NCBI GenBank assembly: GCA_030528525.1
Contig: JAUMYT010000020.1
Location: forward strand, 1-32,866
Length of the DNA: 32,866 nt
Source of the DNA: Pasteurellaceae bacterium
Lineage (GTDB): Bacteria; Pseudomonadota; Gammaproteobacteria; Enterobacterales; Pasteurellaceae
Direction of reading: 5' to 3'
Shown here: positions 32,370 through 32,866 of the stretch, in pieces
Layout of the letters: each line of letters begins with the position of its first letter
How positions within the stretch are numbered: position 1 is the first letter of the stretch
Notes under the pieces: model-generated
The model's input: only the letters and a program-made list of their open reading frames with translations
Databases searched by the model: none
Told to the model about the DNA's origin: nothing
Translations under genes and position numbers: made by a program

Positions 32370-32673
32370 CTTTCTGCCCCTTTAACTGTTTTAGTTCTTG
32401 GCTTGATAGGTTTTCTTTTTCGTTCTTGGTGTAGATATTCAGCAACACAATCAATCCATCATCTAGCAAATTAAAATAGATAATCCTTGCTCCGCCACGT
32501 TTACCCCGTCCGCTTGCTTGCCATCTTATTTTGCGTAAGCCGTTAGACTTTGGGATAACATCGCCAACAAGTGGATTTTGAGCAAGAAAGCTGATAAAGG
32601 CTAATCTGTCGCCCTCATTCCATATTTGATCCACTTGGTTTTTAAATTGTGTAGTTTCTACAACGGTGTACAT
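32359..32673 (-). CDS. RelE/HigB2-like toxin
   Basis: The 104-residue basic protein resembles the HigB2 branch of RelE-type ribosome-dependent mRNA interferases: NPLVGDVIPKSNGLRKIRW, ASGRGKRGGARIIYF, IVLLNIYTKNEKENLSSQE. The GLRKIRW and GKRGGARIIYF segments carry the basic and aromatic residues expected at the active face. AGGAAA precedes the ATG, and a good sigma-70 promoter lies upstream. It is followed by its antitoxin with an 11-base overlap. Confidence 0.88.
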   Translation of the reverse strand: MYTVVETTQFKNQVDQIWNEGDRLAFISFLAQNPLVGDVIPKSNGLRKIRWQASGRGKRGGARIIYFNLLDDGLIVLLNIYTKNEKENLSSQELKQLKGQKDEK

Positions 32674-32690
32674 TATGCTTTTCCTATCTT

Positions 32691-32731
32691 GTGATACTTT
32701 GCATTATAGTGACACTTTGTATTTCTTTCAA
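32691..32731 (-). promoter_or_regulatory. Promoter and repeat operator of the toxin-antitoxin pair
   Basis: TTGAAA (32726-32731), 17 bp, TATAAT (32703-32708) on the minus strand. Direct repeats AAAGTGTCAC (32709-32718) and AAAGTATCAC (32691-32700) flank the -10, an arrangement suited to autorepression by the antitoxin. Confidence 0.75.
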
Positions 32732-32832
32732 CAAAAAGAGAAATGTAGCATAACTTCGCCACTTTACACTTTTCTGCCACTCTGTCATTTTTGATTTTTT
32801 CACACACTTTTTTTATATATAGCAAAAAACTA

Positions 32833-32858
32833 TAGGACAATTAGGACAATAGGACAAT
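32833..32858 (+). repeat. Short tandem repeat TAGGACAAT
   Basis: Three adjoining copies, TAGGACAAT, TAGGACAA and TAGGACAAT, in an AT-rich stretch at the window's end. A related TAGGACAA occurs at 30325-30332 beside the transposase remnant. Confidence 0.7.
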
Positions 32859-32866
32859 TCTAGGAT

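Overview
The window comes from a gamma-proteobacterium of the family Pasteurellaceae; the genus cannot be fixed from it. The case rests on gene content and synteny: the tRNA-Thr/Tyr/Gly/Thr-tufB cluster, rplU-rpmA-EamA-obgE, nagBA, thiPQ, a small lptM ahead of lysA, and an Haemophilus-type hvf cluster beside an ECF sigma factor. Neither canonical Pasteurellaceae DNA-uptake word was found on a reading by eye.

Layout. 1-553: start of tufB and four tRNAs, minus strand. 770-2431: coaA and trmN. 2463-5894: a small conserved gene, ftsN, and thiamine transporter genes thiQ and thiP without thiB. 6008-6958: a YfcZ-like gene and a headless membrane-protein remnant. 7042-10791: obgE, two tandem EamA transporters (one broken by a single-base frameshift), rpmA, rplU. 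11021-14648: nagA, nagB and fumC, with candidate CRP sites upstream of nagB and fumC.

14757-19894 is the most interesting part. It holds msrQ and msrP (periplasmic methionine sulfoxide repair) and, divergently, an ECF sigma factor with a 62-residue zinc-finger-type anti-sigma partner. Then comes hvfX-hvfA-hvfB-hvfC, a copper-related modified-peptide (bufferin) pathway. HvfA is a secreted 100-residue precursor with six EGKCG motifs and one EGKCV. HvfB is a DUF692 multinuclear iron oxidase and HvfC its partner. The msrP and hvfX promoters share the bipartite motif TGTAAT-N16-(C/T)GTC(T/G)AA, which suggests that the ECF factor drives both periplasmic thiol/methionine repair and copper chelation.

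19981-23593: lptM, lysA, a glutathione transferase, ilvC. 23787-30138: a Fur-box-headed iron/heme uptake block of ChaN lipoprotein, TonB-dependent receptor, TbpB-like surface lipoprotein and exbB-exbD-tonB. 30139-32866: an eroded mobile-element junction with a P4-type integrase N-terminal remnant, a frameshifted transposase fragment and a run of toxin-antitoxin genes, one intact pair and one chimeric or truncated.

A 34-base element (starts CAAGGGG, ends GCAAAAT) recurs across the window, mostly between genes. It matches no repeat family I can name.
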